From positions 1-39,777 of the forward strand of contig NZ_CAJPOU010000015.1 of assembly GCF_905372335.1 (NCBI RefSeq): a stretch of 39,777 nucleotides of DNA, in the 5' to 3' direction. Source of the stretch: Streptococcus sp. A12. GTDB lineage: Bacteria; Bacillota; Bacilli; Lactobacillales; Streptococcaceae. Below the pieces are notes generated by a model, which did not search any database, had not been told where the DNA came from, and saw nothing but the letters and a program-made list of their open reading frames with translations. Below, piece by piece: positions 22,881 to 31,500 of the stretch. The position numbers were made by a program, and so were the translations under genes. Every line of letters begins with the position of its first letter. The stretch's first letter is position 1.

Positions 22881-24137
22881 ATGAAACGCACAATTCTTCG
22901 AAGCGCTGCTGTACTTGGTACAGTTGGATTCGCATCACTTCTTTTGGTAGCTTGTGGAGGCAAAAAAGACGACTCTGCTGCTTCTGAAAACGAGTTGACA
23001 GTCTACGTTGACAATGGTTACAAAGCTTACATGGAAGAAGCTGCGAAAGCTTTTGAAAAAGAAAGTGGAACAAAAGTAACGATCAAGACAGGTGACGCTC
23101 TTGGTGGATTGGACAAATTGTCTCTTGACAACCAATCTGGTAAAGCTCCAGACGTTATGATGGCACCATACGACCGCGTAGGTGGTCTTGGTAACGACGG
23201 TCAATTGGCTGAAGTGAAATTGAACAAAGACAGCAAGACTGACAAAACAACTGAATCACTTGTAACAAACGGTGGTAAAGTATACGGTGCACCAGCAGTT
23301 ATCGAAACATTGGTTCTTTACTACAACAAAGACCTCATACAAGAAGCTCCAAAAACATTTGGTGAACTTGAAGAATTGGCAAAAGACAGCAAGTATGACT
23401 TCTCTGGCGAAGCTGGTAAAAACACTGCCTTCCTTGCTGACTGGACAAACTTCTACTATGCATATGGACTTCTTTCAGGTAACGGTGGATACGTCTTCGG
23501 TAAAGATGGTACAGATCCAAAAGATGTTGGTTTGAACAACCAAGGTGCGATCGATGGTATCGAATACGCGAAAACTTGGTATGCTAAATGGCCAAAAGGA
23601 TTGCAAGACACTAAAGGCGCTGCAAACTTCATCCAAACTCAATTCCAAGAAGGTAAGACAGCTGCCATCATTGATGGTCCATGGAAAGCATCTTCATTGA
23701 AAGAAGCAAAAGTAAACTACGGTGTAGCAACTATCCCTACTCTTCCAAATGGAAAAGCTTACTCTGCCTTCGGTGGTGGTAAAGCTTGGGTTATCCCTGC
23801 AGGTGCTAACCACCCTGAAGCAGCTCAAAAATTCGTAGACTTCTTGACTTCAACTGATCAACAAAAAGCTTTCTACGATAAGACAAACGAAGTGCCAGCT
23901 AACACAGAAGCTCGTGAGTATGCTGTTGGTAAAAACGATGAGTTGACAACTGCCGTTGTTAAACAGTTTGAAAATGCACAACCAATGCCAAACATCTCTG
24001 AAATGAGTACTGTTTGGGATCCAGCTGCAACTATGCTCTTCGACGCTGTAAGTGGTAAGAAATCTTCTAAAGATGCTGCTGACGATGCTGTTAAATTAAT
24101 CAAAGAAACTATCGAACAAAAATTCGGTGGCAAGTAA
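22881..24137 (+). CDS. malX: Maltodextrin-binding lipoprotein
   Basis: A 418-residue solute-binding lipoprotein of the maltose/maltodextrin ABC importer. The signal peptide ends in the lipobox 'LLLVACGGKK' with lipidated Cys25. The mature part is a family 1 binding protein ('LTVYVDNGYKAYMEEAAKAFEKESGTKVTIKTGD', 'APDVMMAPYDRVGGLGNDGQLAEV', 'TAAIIDGPWKASSLKEA', 'AFGGGKAWVIPAGANHPEAAQKFVDFL'). It sits in the outer leaflet facing the wall. First gene of the rightward mal operon, with AGGAGGA before the ATG and strong codon bias. A hairpin after it may raise its level over the permeases. Confidence 0.97.
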   Translation: MKRTILRSAAVLGTVGFASLLLVACGGKKDDSAASENELTVYVDNGYKAYMEEAAKAFEKESGTKVTIKTGDALGGLDKLSLDNQSGKAPDVMMAPYDRVGGLGNDGQLAEVKLNKDSKTDKTTESLVTNGGKVYGAPAVIETLVLYYNKDLIQEAPKTFGELEELAKDSKYDFSGEAGKNTAFLADWTNFYYAYGLLSGNGGYVFGKDGTDPKDVGLNNQGAIDGIEYAKTWYAKWPKGLQDTKGAANFIQTQFQEGKTAAIIDGPWKASSLKEAKVNYGVATIPTLPNGKAYSAFGGGKAWVIPAGANHPEAAQKFVDFLTSTDQQKAFYDKTNEVPANTEAREYAVGKNDELTTAVVKQFENAQPMPNISEMSTVWDPAATMLFDAVSGKKSSKDAADDAVKLIKETIEQKFGGK

Positions 24138-24151
24138 TACAGTTCCCAAGG

Positions 24152-24175
24152 GGCTGGGAGTGTTTCCCAGCCTTT
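24152..24175 (+). terminator. Hairpin between malX and malC (partial terminator)
   Basis: GGCTGGGA / TCCCAGCC (24152-24159/24165-24172), a strong 8-bp stem with a 5-nt loop, is followed only by TTTC. The short T-run suggests an attenuating or 3'-end-protecting structure, not a full stop. Confidence 0.6.
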
Positions 24176-24218
24176 CGCTGTGATGTGGCCTCTGGTCGCT
24201 CACTTATAAGGAGTCGAT

Positions 24219-25514
24219 ATGGAAACACAACAAAATTCAAAAAAGGCAATGTGGTTATCCCTCATTCCTGGCTTGGGACAAATCTATAACAAACAGAAAG
24301 CAAAAGGGTACATCTTCCTCGGTGTAACACTTGTCTTTCTCGCTTACTTTTTCGGTATTGGTTTGGAGGAATTGTCTAAACTAGTTACCCTCGGTACTGT
24401 CCGTGGAAAAGATAATTCTCTTTTTATCTTGATTCGTGGTGCCTTCCACTTAATTATCACCGTCGTTTATTTGATGTTCTACGCCTTGAATATCAAAGAT
24501 GCTGGTACTGTAGCTAAGCGGATTAATAACGGGATTCGAGTGCCGAAGACCCTAAAAGAGATGGTGAATGCTATCTATGAAAATGGCTTCCCCTATCTCT
24601 TGATCATCCCTTCTTATATTGCCATGACCTTTGCAATCATCTTCCCTGTTTTGGTTACCTTGATGATTGCCTTTACCAACTACGACTTTAAACATACAGC
24701 TCGCTTTACGCTCCTTGATTGGATCGGACTTCAAAACTTCACCAACATGTGGACTTTGAGTACCTTCCGTTCTGCCTTTACATCTGTATTGGGCTGGACC
24801 TTGATCTGGGCCTTGGCAGCTTCTACTCTTCAAATCGTTCTTGGTATCCTAACGGCTATTATTGCCAACCAACCATTCATTAAAGGAAAACGCATCTTTG
24901 GTGTTATCTTCCTTCTTCCTTGGGCAGTTCCTGCCTTCATTACGATCTTGACCTTCTCAAACATGTTCAACGATAGTATCGGGGCCATCAATGCGCAAGT
25001 CCTTCCACTCTTTGCGAAGATTTTCCCATTCTTGGATGGGGTTCTCATTCCTTGGAAAACTGATCCTACCTGGACGAAGATTGCTTTGATTATGATGCAA
25101 GGTTGGCTCGGCTTCCCTTACATTTACGTTTTGACACTCGGAATCTTGCAATCTATTCCAAACGATCTTTACGAAGCAGCCTATATTGATGGGGCCAACG
25201 CTTGGCAAAAATTCCGCAACATTACCTTCCCAATGATTTTGGCGGTTGCGGCACCAACGCTCATCAGCCAATACACCTTCAACTTTAACAACTTCTCCAT
25301 TATCTACCTCTTTAACGATGGTGGACCTGGATCTGTTGGTGGTAATGCTGGTTCGACAGATATCTTGATTTCTTGGATCTATAAATTGACAACGAACTCA
25401 TCACCTCAATACTCAATGGCTGCTGCGGTTACGTTGATCATCTCTTTGATTGTCATCTCGATCTCGATGATTGCCTTCAAGAAACTGCACGCATTTGATA
25501 TGGAGGATGTGTAA
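24219..25514 (+). CDS. malC: Maltodextrin ABC transporter permease MalC (MalF-like)
   Basis: A 431-residue inner-membrane permease. An N-terminal extension with about two helices ('MWLSLIPGLGQIYNKQKAKGYIFLGVTLVFLAYFFGIG', 'GAFHLIITVVYLMFYAL') precedes the MalF-type core of six helices. The EAA loop that contacts the ATPase is 'YEAAYIDGANAWQKFRNITFPMILAVAAPTL'. It pairs with MalD. It lies 81 nt after malX; its last codons supply the malD ribosome site. No ATPase gene is in this locus, so a shared one (MsmK-type) is expected elsewhere. Confidence 0.96.
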   Translation: METQQNSKKAMWLSLIPGLGQIYNKQKAKGYIFLGVTLVFLAYFFGIGLEELSKLVTLGTVRGKDNSLFILIRGAFHLIITVVYLMFYALNIKDAGTVAKRINNGIRVPKTLKEMVNAIYENGFPYLLIIPSYIAMTFAIIFPVLVTLMIAFTNYDFKHTARFTLLDWIGLQNFTNMWTLSTFRSAFTSVLGWTLIWALAASTLQIVLGILTAIIANQPFIKGKRIFGVIFLLPWAVPAFITILTFSNMFNDSIGAINAQVLPLFAKIFPFLDGVLIPWKTDPTWTKIALIMMQGWLGFPYIYVLTLGILQSIPNDLYEAAYIDGANAWQKFRNITFPMILAVAAPTLISQYTFNFNNFSIIYLFNDGGPGSVGGNAGSTDILISWIYKLTTNSSPQYSMAAAVTLIISLIVISISMIAFKKLHAFDMEDV

Positions 25515-25515
25515 A

Positions 25516-26358
25516 ATGAAAAATTCAGTTCAATTTAAACGCCGCCTTAATCATTTCTTGACTTACCTCTACTTGGTTGTCCTTTCCATCATCATCATCT
25601 ATCCATTGTTGATCACGGTTCTTTCAGCCTTCAAAACTGGTAATGTCAGTGCCTTTACGCTTGATTTCAGTGGCAGTCTCAGCTTTGATAACTTCCAAAA
25701 ACTCTTTACGGATACCCTATATGGTACTTGGTATCTCAACACCTTGATCATCGCCATTATTACCATGGTTGCTCAAACATCCATCATTACCTTGGCAGGG
25801 TATGCTTACAGCCGCTATAACTTCTTGGCTCGTAAGCAAAGTTTGGTCTTCTTCTTGATTATCCAAATGGTCCCTACCATGGCTGCTTTGACTGCCTTCT
25901 TCGTTATGGCCTTGATGTTGAATGCCTTGAACCACAGCTGGTTCCTCATCTTCCTCTATGTCGGTGGGGGAATCCCAATGAACGCTTGGTTGATGAAAGG
26001 TTACTTCGATACAGTCCCAATTTCACTTGATGAATCTGCAAAATTGGATGGTGCTGGACACTTCCGTCGCTTCTGGCAAATCGTCCTTCCATTGGTTCGC
26101 CCAATGATTGCGGTCCAAGCTCTTTGGGCCTTCATGGGACCTTTTGGAGACTACATCTTGTCTAAATTCTTGCTTCGCGATGAAATCAATTACACGGTAG
26201 CTGTTGGTCTTCAAACCTTTATCAGCGACCAAAAAAATCAAAAGATTGCCTTCTTTGCGGCAGGTGCGATTCTGATTGCAGTTCCAATCTGTGTTCTGTT
26301 CTTCTTCCTTCAAAAGAACTTTGTTTCAGGCTTGACAGCTGGTGGGGATAAAGGATAA
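25516..26358 (+). CDS. malD: Maltodextrin ABC transporter permease MalD (MalG-like)
   Basis: A 280-residue permease with six predicted helices and the EAA loop 'ISLDESAKLDGAGHFRRFWQIVLPLVRPM'. The C-terminus 'NFVSGLTAGGDKG' is typical of MalG. I chose the ATG at 25516: a GGAGG site inside the last codons of malC lies just upstream, and the product then starts 'MKNSVQFKRRLNHFLTYLYLVV'. It forms the membrane channel with MalC. The stop of malC and this start are one base apart, implying coupling. Confidence 0.96.
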   Translation: MKNSVQFKRRLNHFLTYLYLVVLSIIIIYPLLITVLSAFKTGNVSAFTLDFSGSLSFDNFQKLFTDTLYGTWYLNTLIIAIITMVAQTSIITLAGYAYSRYNFLARKQSLVFFLIIQMVPTMAALTAFFVMALMLNALNHSWFLIFLYVGGGIPMNAWLMKGYFDTVPISLDESAKLDGAGHFRRFWQIVLPLVRPMIAVQALWAFMGPFGDYILSKFLLRDEINYTVAVGLQTFISDQKNQKIAFFAAGAILIAVPICVLFFFLQKNFVSGLTAGGDKG

Positions 26359-26436
26359 AATAAACTTTTCTATAACCTTCCAGCTATGATGAAAAGGACA
26401 AGATCTCCTCTCGTGCTTTTCTCCCAGTCACATTAA

Positions 26437-26529
26437 TTTTATCTTTAAGGAAAGGATGGGAGTGGGACAAGGGTAGCAAGTTGATTGATTTGCTACCAGT
26501 TTCTCTCCCATCTTTGGTTAAGGATAAAA
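26437..26529 (+). repeat. Long imperfect hairpin between malD and malA
   Basis: Nested inverted arms: TTTTATC and TTAA (26437-26443, 26445-26448) with TTAA and GATAAAA (26518-26521, 26523-26529), GATGGGAG/CTCCCATC (26455-26462/26505-26512) and GGTAGCAA/TTGCTACC (26472-26479/26490-26497). There is no T-run, so it is not a standard terminator. It fills most of the 228-nt gap and could stabilise the upstream malXCD message or reduce malA-malR expression. Confidence 0.55.
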
Positions 26530-26586
26530 TCATGTTGTGCTCTCCATACAAGGGAAATCCATCCCGGAGATTAGAAAGGTCTCTTC

Positions 26587-27399
26587 ATGCCCTATCCATT
26601 TAACTATTTTTCCAGTCTTTTTCAGGTGAGAAAAGCATTTGCCAACCGCAAACAACTTAATTGGTTCCAAATGATCTTTACCTCACTCTTTCTTCTATCC
26701 TTGACCCTCATTCCCGTTGCCATTCAAAATGCAGAACTACAGACCTACCCTTTAACCACCTTCGTTAGTGATGTCTTTGATCCCTTAACAGACGACGTTA
26801 TGAAGGATTTAAAAGAAAACATACAGATAAATCAGCAAGAACTAGTCTATAACAGTCATTTTGGAGTTCATAAAAATGAGGCTGGTCATGTTATCTTAGG
26901 CCATCACGAAGGAACTCAATTAGGAGAAAGATTAACTCTTTATTTCGATAAAAATCAATTGATTGTAAGTAAAGAAAAGAAAGAACTGGCTACGATTCCT
27001 TACCAAGCCATCAATCAAGAGAGCATCCAGGACAAAAAGGAACTCACTAAGGCCATTTCCAAAGATTGGTTCCAGGCCAATCGATTGGCTGTTAGCCTCT
27101 TTCTCGTCCTCTTCTCAGCTTTCTTATCTGCTGTGAATTTTGCCATTTTAGTATTTGGAGCTTCCTTCTTCCTCTTCTTGACACGGAAGTCACGTCTCTT
27201 CTCTCTCAAGACCTTCAAAGAATGCTTCAATTTTACCCTCAACTGTCTAGGATTGCCCATTCTCGCGAGCGTCCTGATCAGTTTAGTATTCCACCAAGTC
27301 TTTACGACAACCATCTTGATCCAAAATATCCTATTTGTCTTGTTCCTCGCACTTGCTTTCTATAAGACTCATTTCCGGGATCCAGATTACAAACCTTAG
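26587..27399 (+). CDS. malA: MalA, DUF1189 membrane protein
   Basis: A 270-residue membrane protein of the DUF1189/MalA type. One helix lies near residues 27-46, then a large outside domain to about 155, then a cluster of helices ('LAVSLFLVLFSAFLSAVNFAILVFGASFFLFL', 'GLPILASVLISLVF', 'TILIQNILFVLFLALAFY'). In pneumococcus it is the conserved partner gene of malR; its molecular job is not established. It lies 228 nt after malD, across the long hairpin, and 11 nt before malR. Confidence 0.88.
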   Translation: MPYPFNYFSSLFQVRKAFANRKQLNWFQMIFTSLFLLSLTLIPVAIQNAELQTYPLTTFVSDVFDPLTDDVMKDLKENIQINQQELVYNSHFGVHKNEAGHVILGHHEGTQLGERLTLYFDKNQLIVSKEKKELATIPYQAINQESIQDKKELTKAISKDWFQANRLAVSLFLVLFSAFLSAVNFAILVFGASFFLFLTRKSRLFSLKTFKECFNFTLNCLGLPILASVLISLVFHQVFTTTILIQNILFVLFLALAFYKTHFRDPDYKP

Positions 27400-27410
27400 G
27401 GAGGTCCTTT

Positions 27411-28394
27411 ATGCGTGTCACCATCAAAGATGTCGCCAAACTTGCTGGCGTTGCACCATCTACCGTTACACGAGTGATTCAAAATAAATCTACCATCAGT
27501 GAAGCCACTAAAGAACGGGTTCGTTCTGCCATGAAAGAACTAGATTACCATCCAAACCTCAATGCTCGTAGCTTAGTGAGCCAGTCCAGTCAGGTTATTG
27601 CTCTTGTCTTGCCTGATGAAAGTGATGTGTTCTTCCAAAACCCCTTCTTCCCTACGGTACTCCGTGGGATTAGTCAGGTTGCTTCTGATTATGGCTATGC
27701 CATTCAGATTTGTACAGGGGCTAATGAAACCCACCGCCTCGGTCAACTCAAACAAATGATTTATGGTAAGCGGGTAGATGGACTCATCTTCCTCTATTCC
27801 AAATTGAATGATCCTTTAGTTGACTTCTGTATTCAAGATAAATTTCCTTTCTTGATTTTGGGAAAAGCAACTTCACCGTTTGTATCCTTAGTCGATAACG
27901 ACAATGTTAAGGCCGCCTTTGATGCGACCGAATATTTCATCAAGAAAGGATACCAACACATCGCCTTTGTTGGAGGAAATAAGGAATTGGCCGTTTCTCA
28001 AGACCGCTACAAGGGCTACCAAGAAGCTCTTGCCAGTCACCAGATCCCTCTCCGTGAGGAATTGGTCAAGTTCTCCTTTGGTTTCTTGCTGGAAGAAAAT
28101 TCTTACCAAATCATGGATACCCTGCCTTTTGAAGAACTGGAAGCACTCATGACGACGGATATTTTGGTTGCCGAAGGGGTTCGGAGATACCTGAACGACA
28201 AACAAGTCGAACTTCCGATTATTTCCTTCGACTCCATTCAACCACGGATCCCTATTGACGCCTATATTGATATCAATACGGTCGAATTGGGACGCGAATC
28301 TGTCAGAACCTTACTCCAAATTATTAAGGACAACAAGGAAAATAAAACTGTTTGCTACAGACAGCTCATTGAACACTCGATTATTGAACTTTAG
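27411..28394 (+). CDS. malR: Maltose operon repressor MalR (LacI family)
   Basis: A 327-residue LacI/GalR repressor. The helix-turn-helix and hinge region ('VTIKDVAKLAGVAPSTVTRVIQNKSTISEATKERVRSAMKELDYHPNLNARSL', residues 3-55) is followed by a periplasmic-binding-protein-like effector domain ('QVIALVLPDESDVFFQNPFFPTVLRGI', 'QHIAFVGGNKELAVSQDRYKGY'). The AAACGTTT-core operators in the malQ/malX control region are its natural targets. GGGAGG precedes the ATG. It is last but one in the operon, so it represses its own synthesis. Confidence 0.95.
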   Translation: MRVTIKDVAKLAGVAPSTVTRVIQNKSTISEATKERVRSAMKELDYHPNLNARSLVSQSSQVIALVLPDESDVFFQNPFFPTVLRGISQVASDYGYAIQICTGANETHRLGQLKQMIYGKRVDGLIFLYSKLNDPLVDFCIQDKFPFLILGKATSPFVSLVDNDNVKAAFDATEYFIKKGYQHIAFVGGNKELAVSQDRYKGYQEALASHQIPLREELVKFSFGFLLEENSYQIMDTLPFEELEALMTTDILVAEGVRRYLNDKQVELPIISFDSIQPRIPIDAYIDINTVELGRESVRTLLQIIKDNKENKTVCYRQLIEHSIIEL

Positions 28395-28402
28395 GAGAAC
28401 CT

Positions 28403-30454
28403 ATGACCACTCACTTTGCAGCTTATTTAGATGACCAAGACCTGATTCGCATGGAAGGAGGAGAGAGCGTAATGGCCTCTCTTCCTTTTACATTGACGTC
28501 TGGTTCGAAAACGATTGAACTTCTGCCAACTGATGAAGAAAAAACTCTTCGAAGCCCTCTTCCCATCGACTTAAGTCAAAGCTATATCCTCTCCAACGCT
28601 AAAGGAGAAACCTGCCTCCTACACTATCGCGACATTGTCCGCCAACCCATCTTTGATCAGCTATATGCTTATGATGGAGAGGATTTAGGGGCTCGCTACT
28701 CAAAAGAAAAAACGACCTTTGCCTTCTGGGCTCCCATTTCTCAAGAGGTTCAGCTCTTGGTCAACCAAACTGCCTACCCAATGGAGCGGACAGAAAAAGG
28801 TGTATGGCGTTTAGAACTCGAAGGAGACTGGGAAAAAGCCTCTTATTACTACCAGCATCAAGTCAACGGTGTAACCCATATCGTCCATGATCCTTATGCT
28901 CTTTCTTCTGAAGCCAATTCCGGAGCTAGCTATGTCATCGACCGGCATAAGATTGAGCGCCCTATCCAGAGAGCCGCAACCCAACTAGATCCGACTCAGG
29001 CCATTATTTATGAATTGAGCGTCCGGGACTTCTCCATGCAAAAAGAAGCTGGTTTCCAACATCCTGGCACCTTCCCAGCCCTCTTAGAATCTCCTAAGCA
29101 TGGAGACCAGACCTTTGGCTTTAACTATTTGAAATCCCTGGGTATTACTCATGTTCAGCTCATGCCCCTCTATGATTTCGGAAGCGTAGACGAAACAAAT
29201 CCTACTGCTTCCTACAATTGGGGCTATGACCCTGTGCAATACAATGTTCCGGAAGGAAGTTTTAGTAGCCAGCCAAATGATCCTTACCAACGGATCCTTG
29301 AGTTGCAACAAGTGATTGATGCCTATCATAAGGCCGATCTCAGTCTTATTATGGATGTGGTTTATAACCATGTTTACCTCTCTGACGAGTTTGCCTTTGA
29401 GCGGATTGTCCCAGGCTATTTCTATCGCTATGACCAAGACCGCCAACGAACCAACGGAACCTTCTGCGGCAACGATGTAGCCAGCGAGAGAGCCATGGTG
29501 CGCAACTACATCAAGCAGTCAGTCAAGCAGTGGGTTCAACTCTACGGCTTTGATGGTTTTCGCTTTGACTTGATGGGCATTCTTGACCGCCAAACCATGA
29601 TGGAAATTCAAGAAGAATTGGCAGCGATTTACCCCAACATTTACCTTTATGGAGAAGGCTGGAAGATGGATACTGGACTGGATCCTGAACTCCTGGCCCA
29701 TCAATACAATACCAGTCAACTTCGTCCGTATGGCTTCTTCAGTGACAACTTCCGTGATACCATTAAACGAAGCATCCTCAACGAAGGACGTATAGACAGC
29801 CGCTATCAGGCCAATGATCTGGCCAATATTTTGACTGGTAACGTCGGACTCAAAGGAGCCCCACACTTTGTGCGTCCTCAACAGGCAATTAACTATGTGG
29901 AATGCCATGATAATGCAACCTTCTTTGACTATCTCAAGGTTGAAGATCCAAACATTTCAGAGGAGGTGCGTCAGGCTAAAGCTCGACTTGGCTTGCATCT
30001 CGTCCTCTTGGCTCAAGGAGTTCCTTTCTTACATGCTGGCCAAGAATTCTGTCGCAGCAAGGGCTTAGAAGAGAATACTTACAATCTTCCAGATGCTCTA
30101 AATCAACTAGACTGGCTTTCTTCTACAGCTTATGAAACAGATATTCAGTTCCTGCGCGAATTGATTGCCTATCGAAAAGAGGAAGAGCTCCTTCGCTTTG
30201 ACAAGGCTCAAGATATACGTGATTACTGCCAAGTCACTTGGATCTCAGAGAGGACCTTCTCTTACAGTATTGAGAAAGACGGTCGTAAGTTGCTTATCTT
30301 GGTCAACCTAGGGGATCAAGAATGGACTTATCGACTCAAACAATCTGTAAGATTAGTGATTGCCTACCCTCATGTGTATGGAAGAGAGCAAGGACTTTCT
30401 CAAGAAGAATTTACCGTTCCAGGCCATGGTTGGATCTTGGTAGAACAAGCATAA
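28403..30454 (+). CDS. pulA: Type I pullulanase, intracellular
   Basis: A 683-residue GH13 debranching enzyme that cuts alpha-1,6 links in branched maltodextrins. A CBM48-like N-terminal domain ('TTFAFWAPISQEVQLLV', near 105-120) precedes the barrel. The pullulanase signature 'YNWGYDP', catalytic 'GFDGFRFDLMGILD' (nucleophile Asp), 'IYLYGEGWKMDTG' (acid/base Glu) and 'NYVECHDNATFFD' are all present. It has no signal peptide, sortase signal or starch-binding repeats, unlike the surface pullulanase of pneumococci, so it acts on imported chains. It starts 9 nt after malR with TAGGAGA before the ATG and ends the operon. Confidence 0.95.
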   Translation: MTTHFAAYLDDQDLIRMEGGESVMASLPFTLTSGSKTIELLPTDEEKTLRSPLPIDLSQSYILSNAKGETCLLHYRDIVRQPIFDQLYAYDGEDLGARYSKEKTTFAFWAPISQEVQLLVNQTAYPMERTEKGVWRLELEGDWEKASYYYQHQVNGVTHIVHDPYALSSEANSGASYVIDRHKIERPIQRAATQLDPTQAIIYELSVRDFSMQKEAGFQHPGTFPALLESPKHGDQTFGFNYLKSLGITHVQLMPLYDFGSVDETNPTASYNWGYDPVQYNVPEGSFSSQPNDPYQRILELQQVIDAYHKADLSLIMDVVYNHVYLSDEFAFERIVPGYFYRYDQDRQRTNGTFCGNDVASERAMVRNYIKQSVKQWVQLYGFDGFRFDLMGILDRQTMMEIQEELAAIYPNIYLYGEGWKMDTGLDPELLAHQYNTSQLRPYGFFSDNFRDTIKRSILNEGRIDSRYQANDLANILTGNVGLKGAPHFVRPQQAINYVECHDNATFFDYLKVEDPNISEEVRQAKARLGLHLVLLAQGVPFLHAGQEFCRSKGLEENTYNLPDALNQLDWLSSTAYETDIQFLRELIAYRKEEELLRFDKAQDIRDYCQVTWISERTFSYSIEKDGRKLLILVNLGDQEWTYRLKQSVRLVIAYPHVYGREQGLSQEEFTVPGHGWILVEQA

Positions 30455-30490
30455 AAAAATTCCTGCAAGAACTTCTTGCAGGAATTTTTT
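30453..30490. terminator. Bidirectional terminator, pulA / yitT-like gene
   Basis: A-run, TTCCTGCAAGA / TCTTGCAGGAA and T-run form a long perfect stem that works on both strands. It ends the mal operon from the left and the YitT-family gene from the right, and overlaps the latter's stop codon. Confidence 0.93.
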
Positions 30491-31430
30491 AGTCTTCTAC
30501 TTCGACAAAGCGTCCAATAATATGAACATTATCTGAAATGGTTATAAAAGCTTGAGGATCTGCTTTTTTCATTAAAAATTTAAACTCATTAAACTCTGCT
30601 CGGGTAATAACCGTGAGTAAGACGGCTTTTTCCTGATGATTATAGGTCCCTTCGGCATTGTGAATAATGGTTGCCCCACGGTGCAATCGCTTATGGATTT
30701 TCTCAATAATCTTATCCGGTTGGCTAGTGACAATCATGGCTTGCATCCGCTTCTGCTTGGTAAAGACAGCATCTGTCACTCGGCTAGAAACAAAAATGGT
30801 AATCATCGAATAGAGGGCATACTTCCAACCAAAGGTCATCCCTGCTATCAACATGATGGTCCCATTGACGATGAGAGAAATTTTACCGACGTTCTTGCCC
30901 GTTCGCTTTCGAATGGTCAAACTGACAATATCGGTTCCCCCGCTGGAGATATTATTCCGAAGGGCAAAACCAATCCCTGTCCCCATAACAACACCCCCAA
31001 ACAAGGCGTTCATGATAGGGTCATTGGTGAGCGTAACTACTGGGACAAATTGGATAAAGAAGGAACTCATGGACACCGTGATAAAGGTGAAAATGGTAAA
31101 CTTATGACCAATTTGATACCAGGCGATGATCATTAAGGGCAGATTGATGGCATAAAATGACAAGGAAACAGGAATGGTAAAGCCCAAAAATCGATCGCTA
31201 AGAGCTGAAACAATTTGTGCTAACCCTGTCGCACCACTCGAATACACACGTCCCGGCTGGAAAAAGAAGTTCACAGCAATTGCAGATAAAAATCCATAGA
31301 CCAATGAGGCCGAAATCTTTTCATCATACTTTTCTCGGGAAATACTTTTTAAGACCCGTAATAATTTAAAATTATAAGCAATTCTTCTCACATAAAAACG
31401 TAAGATTTTACCTAAGCGAGTTTTTTTCAT
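30489..31430 (-). CDS. YitT family membrane protein (DUF161/DUF2179)
   Basis: A 313-residue membrane protein. After a basic N-terminal tail, about five to six helices follow ('ASLVYGFLSAIAVNFFFQPGRVYSSGATGLAQI', 'ALFGGVVMGTGIGFALRNNISSGGTDIVSL', 'GKISLIVNGTIMLIAGMTFGWKYALYSMITIFVSSRVTD'), then a soluble DUF2179 domain from about residue 225 ('AMIVTSQPDKIIEKIHKRLHRGATIIHNAEGTY'). This is the standard YitT layout. The transported substrate is not known for most members. It follows aspS after a terminator. Confidence 0.9.
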   Translation of the reverse strand: MKKTRLGKILRFYVRRIAYNFKLLRVLKSISREKYDEKISASLVYGFLSAIAVNFFFQPGRVYSSGATGLAQIVSALSDRFLGFTIPVSLSFYAINLPLMIIAWYQIGHKFTIFTFITVSMSSFFIQFVPVVTLTNDPIMNALFGGVVMGTGIGFALRNNISSGGTDIVSLTIRKRTGKNVGKISLIVNGTIMLIAGMTFGWKYALYSMITIFVSSRVTDAVFTKQKRMQAMIVTSQPDKIIEKIHKRLHRGATIIHNAEGTYNHQEKAVLLTVITRAEFNEFKFLMKKADPQAFITISDNVHIIGRFVEVED

Positions 31431-31455
31431 GATTATCTCTCGTTATACAAACAAA

Positions 31456-31490
31456 GGGAAAATCACAGAAGCTACTTCTGCGGATTTTCC
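31456..31490 (-). terminator. aspS terminator
   Basis: GGAAAATC...GATTTTCC with CAGAA/TTCTG inside, followed on the minus strand by CTTTGTTTG. On the plus strand it is followed by GCTTTTATT. It lies between aspS and the YitT-family gene. Confidence 0.65.
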
Positions 31491-31500
31491 GCTTTTATTC

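Noticed and set aside
30636..31136. A 166-codon plus-strand ORF opposite the YitT-family gene
   Set aside because: It is antisense to membrane-helix coding sequence and shows no family features.
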